From the NCBI RefSeq assembly GCF_963924675.1, contig NC_089230.1, forward strand, positions 72,841,223 through 72,905,222: a stretch of DNA of 64,000 nucleotides. The letters run 5' to 3'. The stretch comes from Phocoena phocoena (taxonomy: Eukaryota > Chordata > Mammalia > Artiodactyla > Phocoenidae). The notes beneath the pieces were generated by a model that was given only the letters and a program-made list of their open reading frames with translations, had not been told where the DNA came from and searched no databases. This document shows positions 58,858 to 64,000 of the stretch, piece by piece; the stretch's first letter is position 1, and each line of letters opens with the position of its first letter. A program made the translations under genes and the position numbers.

Positions 58858-60585
58858 GCTAGCCTGGTGATGCCCAATCTAAGATCCCACACTTAAGATG
58901 GTTTACGTTCCTTGAGGTACAAAATCGAATTTATTTTAAAAGCATGTAGGATTCATGGGAGGGATAGAAGTCTAACTGGCTAACAGTATACTAGATGGTT
59001 ATCACATAGAACTGATCCCATTTAGAAAACCCACCTCCAGGCCACAGAGCCCAACCGGATGAGCTGAGGGCTGGTAATGCTGTCTACAGCCAGACGTCTG
59101 GCAGGTGGTTTCCCAAAACCATTGTGGTGCCAGCACACTTCCACTATGACCTCGGGCGCTGCTAAACAGTCCCCCAAATGTGCTGCAGTTCATTTCAACA
59201 GGAAGAAAAATCTTCAACCTGTCAAATATTTCCCATGTCTATCAACTACTTAATAATTCACTTCCAAAGGGTAAGCTCTCCACTGATTCTGTGCTGAAAA
59301 TAAATGGCAAGGAAGTTCATTGACAATGTGCCAATTGCTATTCAAAATATCATACCATAGCACTATCTTCAAGTTTAGTTTCAGGAATGAGACAGAGTAA
59401 TGTCTGCTGGAAAAGTTTCGCAGTAGTGGAGGGAAAGGAAGATGGTAAAGTTACACAGTTGATTACTTTACAGTAACCCACAACTTCTGTTTCTCATCAT
59501 AATAAAAAAATAAAACTTCCCTTTGTTTTTTAAGCTATTTTTCCAGGACCTGTATATTTCAATCTGGGCAATGGATATGCTGTGTGTAAATCAAATTTGG
59601 GGTGAATGGCACTGAGGGAGCCCCAAGGGAACCCTCTGCTGGCTCTCTTATCCACTGACATAGGAAATGCACAGCGTATGGCTCCTGACTTATGTTTTAT
59701 CTTGCAAGTTGGCCTTTGAAAGTGAAGAATATCTGGAACTGTATTAGGTTTGCTACTCTTCAGGCTTTAAAGCATCTTATGATGACTGTGTTTCTAGCTA
59801 AGCAAACATCTGTTAAAGCTTGTGAAGCTTTTGAAAAAATATTAGTTAAGCAAAGTCATAAAATAATAACATTCATACTTAACTTTGCTGTTTCCAATCT
59901 CTCATCTCAGATTTCTCATGTGCAAAGTTAACCCAGGCGAAGTAGCTTCAGCCTCCAAAATTCTGAGTCTGATCCCGCTGTTAAAATGCAATGTGCTTGC
60001 CTTGGATAGTTGAGCATTGGGCAGAGAAAGGTAAGTAATGAACTCAGCAGGGGAAATTAACTCACATTAGCAATTGATTACTTTAACATAATATGCACAT
60101 TCTATGTGCCAAGCACGAGGCTAAACAATCTCACGTTTGAAAACACGGAAAAGATTCTTAAAAGTGTGCAGGTTTCCAAGCTGTCTGGAGGAAAAACAGG
60201 AAGAGTATCCACATCCGACCTCTTCTCACGTTAAAGGAGCTCTTCTAGTTATGTCCTAATAAACATAAAATTCCATACGATGCTCACACACTACTTTCAA
60301 GCCTAGATGTCTTATTTGGCTGGAATTTTAACCTTCTCTCTTCTAAATTATATACCAGATCCTAAGCATAATTCTCCAAGCAGCAACATATGACTTTTAT
60401 AACTCTCTGTGGAGACAAATGCACTTGGGATAAAATGAGAATTTCAGAAGTGAGAAGAGTTAATAGAAGGGAAAAAAAACACCTAGACAGGATATGCAGC
60501 TCCTTTCGAATCAATGACAGTGTAAAAAGGTCAGAGGAATCAGGCAGGAAGTGTTTCTACAACTTTGCAAAAACTTTTATGATAG

Positions 60586-60778
60586 GGCTTCCCTGGCGGT
60601 GCAGTGGTTGAGAGTCCGCCTCCCGATGCAGGGGACACGGGTTCGTGACCCGGTCCGGGAGGATCCCACATGCCGCGGAGGGGCTGGGCCCGTGAGCCAT
60701 GGCCGCTGAGCCTGCGCGTCCGGAGCCTGTGCTCCGCAACGGGAGAGAGGCCCGCGTACCGCAAAACAAAAACAAAAA
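60586..60778 (+). mobile_element. CHR SINE with a perfect 18-bp target duplication
   Basis: Young copy with the tail gcaaaacaaaaacaaaaa. The duplication caaaaacttttatgatag at 60568-60585 and 60779-60796 is identical. The usual ccacaacagtg segment near the 3' end is deleted (gggagagaggcccgcg). Confidence 0.92.
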
Positions 60779-61369
60779 CAAAAACTTTTATGATAGAAAA
60801 TTTCCAAAGGAGAGAGAAAGCTAGAAAGTAGAAAATCACAACCCCACATGCCCGTCATCCCGCGGCAACAATTACCAATATTTTGACAATCTTGTCTCAC
60901 TCAGTTGTCTTCCCCCACCTTTTTTTTCCCCTAGAGTATTTTAAAGCAAGTCCAAGACTTCTCAATTTCATTTCATCTTCTCGCTTAAAAACTGTTTTGC
61001 GCTGCTCCTTTTGCTGACCTGTGCGGCCAGGTTGATGAGACAGCGAGAGATTCCTAGCTTTCATAGTAACTCTGCCAAAGAGGCTTTCAAGGAGACGAGG
61101 CTTTCCAGGAACGCGTTTTACACCTTTTTTCAATGGCATCTGTTAATAATCATAAAAATAAAGAGGGTCCCCTCTGGTAGTGCTTAAGTAGAAAGAATTC
61201 CATTTATATTCCAATGCAAACAATTTTACTGTTGATATTAAACGGTGCAGAGGCCGACACAAAGAATTGCCTATTTGGAAGAGTAGCTTCTTTGATGACT
61301 TAAAACTGCTAAGTTTGATCCCTATCTTTAGAGCCCTTCAAAGAAGCTCTCCCCGGGTGGGTCCTGCCT

Positions 61370-61850
61370 TTCTCGGGGGAAACTTACAGGTTCTAGGGTC
61401 TCGCCCTGTCCGGGGGCGGGGGGGGGGGGTGTCTCCATCTTTACCTGCGAAGGTTACTCGGTCCCGGGGGCGCTGCCCTGCTCGAATCAAAGTGCCCCCG
61501 AGGCAGTCACCGACGCTGGCGAGGCAGGAGGGCAGGGGTGCAGCTGCCTCGAGCCTCGGGACAAGCCGGAGTCAGAGCCTGGGCGCCCGGCCACCGCCCG
61601 CCTGCGTCGCCGGGAGCTCGCGGCTGAGACTGCGGGGAGGCTGGAGGCGAGCTGAGCGCAGCGTCGCGGAGGTGGGAGGGGAAAGGGGGCGGGGACCGGG
61701 GCGGCCGCGGGAGGGAGGGGGTGTCGGAGGAGAAGGGAGAGGAGGAGGGGGTCAGGCGGGGAGGAGGAGGGGGGATCTGGGGAGGGTTTACAAGGAGGTG
61801 CGGGGCGGACCGGGCAGCCTCTCACCCCAGCGCCTCTGCCCCCAGCATTA
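61370..61850 (-). promoter_or_regulatory. PRSS35: CpG island, probable PRSS35 promoter and first exon
   Basis: The only strongly GC- and CpG-rich block in the window, including gcggccgcggg and many CGs. On the minus strand it contains a near-perfect donor TCGCAG|GTAAAG with the last exon base at 61445. The distance to the PRSS35 coding exon (12 kb) fits the gene structure I remember for human PRSS35, which has a distant non-coding 5' exon. Transcription would start above 61445 and run towards lower coordinates. The open frame across the island on the + strand (61267-61851) is Arg/Gly/Pro-rich and is best explained by base composition. Confidence 0.6.
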
Positions 61851-63164
61851 GGAAAAATTCATGAGTGGGTTCACAAGAGATGTCTGTCCCTGTGCTAGCG
61901 TGCATCCCTTAAATAAGGTTAAGAAGATACTCCCAAGTGTGTGCTTGGATGGATTGGGGAGGGGTGTTCGGGACTGCTTCTTTGAGTCCCAATCCCCCGG
62001 CTCTTAGACCCCAGCGCCTACAAGAACCAGGGGCGTTTCCCCAACCCCATCGCAAGCCTGTCTCCGCCCGGGACGCGCTCTCCACAAGGCAAATCCTGCG
62101 TCTCAGGCTCCTGCAGGCGCCCACATCCAAACTGAGGACCTGCGACCTGCCTTGGGCTGGGATCTGGGTCACCCTGTAAGCATCCCATGCGGCCTCCAGG
62201 GGGAGCGCGTCAGTTTCTGTCTGTCCTGAGGCTAGAAGGCTTTCTCTACTTTGGACGAGCCTCCTTTAAGATGTTTGCCCACCTCAGACCCACCAAAATT
62301 CTAAGCACATCCTTTCTTACTCTCTTCATTCTCCTCTTTAGGAGAGGTGCTCCTTTGGGGTGGGAGCTGCGTAACGAAGGGGACTTCATTTATTCAACAT
62401 CTACTGATCTACTGGGTGGCAGGTCTGAAGCAAGATGGCACCGATAGAAAAATGAGTTGAAAAACTTGGTGCTGGCCCTCAAGGAAGGAAGGTCAAATAA
62501 GTGCACAAGTATTTATAACACAAGGTCTTAGCATGTCCCATAAGACTTGGCTCAGTAGTGGTTTATTGCATTTCTCAAGTTTTTATTTATTTTTTTAAGC
62601 AATGAGATTAGAACATATATACAATTGTTTCCTGTTTTTCCACTTAGCATTTTCATTTAGGCGCTTACCCATATAATTAAAATCTATTAATAAATTTTAT
62701 CTGGTATAAAACAATTAGTTCTGAAGCCCTCTGTCTCACCAGTTAGATCATAATCTTCAAATGCATCTTTGAATCACCACCCTCTACCACAAGGGCTGGC
62801 ATATAACGGCTGCTGATTATGTGCCGAACTTAAAAAGTTTACTGGTGAAATGGAGTGTGGGGAATTGAGAGAGGAAGCCCAGAACTCAGAATGGGAAGTC
62901 CCGTCTGACACTAAATAGATATGCCCTGGGCCTCAGCCTCTTCATCAGTAAATTGAGAAGGTTACACTGGAGGAGTTCTACAGTTTGTACTTCTCAAACA
63001 TTTTGGGGGATTCTAGCACTGCATAAGTCCAGGAGGATTTAGTGTGGACGCAGGTCTGATTCCTCTAATTCCGTCATCACCCCTGTTGACATCACATAAA
63101 GCCAACTTCAAGGCTCTCACATTTTCAGGGCCCCCTTCCTGAGCCTTTTGCCCCAAGCCATCTT
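61851..63164. other. Upstream of the CpG island, no gene seen
   Basis: GC content declines from the island edge. A weak MIR-like stretch lies at about 62,880-62,990 (cctgggcctcagcctcttca tcagtaaa). The next gene expected by human order, ME1, is not visible. Confidence 0.55.
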
Positions 63165-64000
63165 TTTTCCCCCAGTTTTATCGAGATGTCATTGACATGT
63201 AATATTGTGTAAATTTAAGACGTACAATGTGATGATTTGTTACACGTATAGCAAAATGTTTACCACACAAGGTTAGTTAATACATCCTTTACTTCACGTA
63301 ATTACCATTTTTTAATTGTTTTTATGGTGAGAACATTAAAGCTTTACGTTCAGAGTAACTCTCACAATACAATATTGTTAACTGTAGTCATCAAGCTGTG
63401 CATTAGACCCCTGAAACTTATTCATCTTATAACTGAAAGTTTGTGCCCTTTGACCAACTTCTCCCCATTTCCCGCATCCCTCACCGCATTGAGTATTCCT
63501 GGCTCTCTTTTCAAATACTGGTTTACTATATATGTGTTGGTTTATTTCCGGGCTCTTGATTCTGTTCCATTGGTATATGCATCTGTTTTTGATGTATAGA
63601 TATTTAACTAGATTGGTTAAATTTATTTCTAAGTATTTTATTATTTTGGATGTTATTGTAAATGGGATATTTTATTTAATTTTGTTTTCAGATAGTTCAT
63701 TGTTTGTGTATAGAAACACAACAGATTTATGTAGGTTGATTTTGTATCCTGAAACTTTAGGATAGTTTATTAGGTCTAAGGGTTTTTTGAAGTCTGGAAT
63801 TTGCTCTATACTGTACTACTCTATACAAGATAATGTCATCAGCAAACAGAGACAATTTTACTTCTTCCTTTCTGATTCAGATGTCCTTTTTTTTTTCTTG
63901 TGCCTAATTACTCTAGCTAAGACTTCCAGTAGTATTCCAAACAAGAGTGGTAACAGCCTTTATTATTTATTGCTGTGGGCCTTTATGATGTTGAGGTATG
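63165..64000 (-). mobile_element. Antisense L1, continues past the window
   Basis: An L1 3'UTR-like reverse complement (gttttatcgagatgtcattg) passes into reversed ORF2 (ttccattggtatatgcatct). Its 5' part lies beyond base 64000. Confidence 0.7.

Larger units (their letters stand above)
49393..61444 (-). other. PRSS35: Probable first intron of PRSS35
   Basis: Runs from the acceptor just upstream of the PRSS35 ATG to the donor in the CpG island. Apart from listed elements, 49.4-50.2, 50.4-52.3, 52.9-54.0, 54.3-55.6, 58.3-60.57 and 60.8-61.36 kb contain no recognisable gene. Intron status depends on the inferred 5' exon. Confidence 0.5.

Noticed and set aside
61267..61851. 194-codon + strand frame
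   Set aside because: It lies across the CpG island; Arg/Gly/Pro composition follows from GC content, and no family is recognised.

Overview
The window is mammalian nuclear DNA, most likely from a cetacean. The main evidence is at least nine near-intact tRNA-derived SINEs of the CHR type, each starting with a 'ggcttccctggyggyrcagtgg'-like head and ending '...gcccgcgtaccgc' plus poly(A). CHR SINEs belong to the whale/hippo/ruminant group, and this short young form is typical of whales. Cetartiodactyl L1 3' ends, old L1, L2, MIR, hAT, Tigger1, MaLR and ERV-L remnants fill most of the rest. There are no bacterial-type operons, CRISPR arrays or structural RNA genes.

Two protein-coding genes are present. 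(1) Bases 1 to about 36,530 on the + strand hold the 3' half of SNAP91 (AP180, the neuronal clathrin-assembly protein). Thirteen coding exons with consistent AG/GT boundaries and phases encode the last 466 residues: the unstructured clathrin/AP-2-binding assembly domain and the C-terminus. The last coding exon appears to be followed by an intron and a separate non-coding 3'UTR exon ending at AATAAA (36,506). The N-terminal ANTH domain lies before base 1. (2) Bases 48,135-49,373 on the - strand hold the single coding exon of PRSS35, a secreted trypsin-fold pseudoprotease. Its 5' non-coding exon and promoter are probably the CpG island at about 61.37-61.85 kb, 12 kb upstream, where a strong minus-strand splice donor sits. 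The genes are tail to tail, as I recall for SNAP91 and PRSS35 in human 6q14.

Layout: 1-4.5 kb, a dense cluster of six small SNAP91 exons; 4.5-33 kb, seven further coding exons separated by repeat-rich introns (three same-direction L1 pieces at 13.6-17 kb and a long antisense L1 at 24.1-28.2 kb); 33-36.5 kb, the 3'UTR; 36.5-46 kb, intergenic sequence with L2, L1, MaLR and MER5-type repeats; 46-49.4 kb, the PRSS35 3'UTR and coding exon; 49.4-61.4 kb, the probable PRSS35 first intron with SINEs, a broken Tigger1, a MaLR LTR and a candidate CTCF site; 61.4-61.9 kb, the CpG island; 63.2 kb to the end, an antisense L1 that runs off the window.

I found no credible new multi-gene system. The most interesting sequence-level observation is that SNAP91 exons at 1.1-4.5 kb are all phase 1-1 and several rebuild an Asp-X-Phe motif exactly across the splice junction, so skipping any of them keeps both the reading frame and the motif. 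Family names for old repeats come from memory of consensus features and need a RepeatMasker check.
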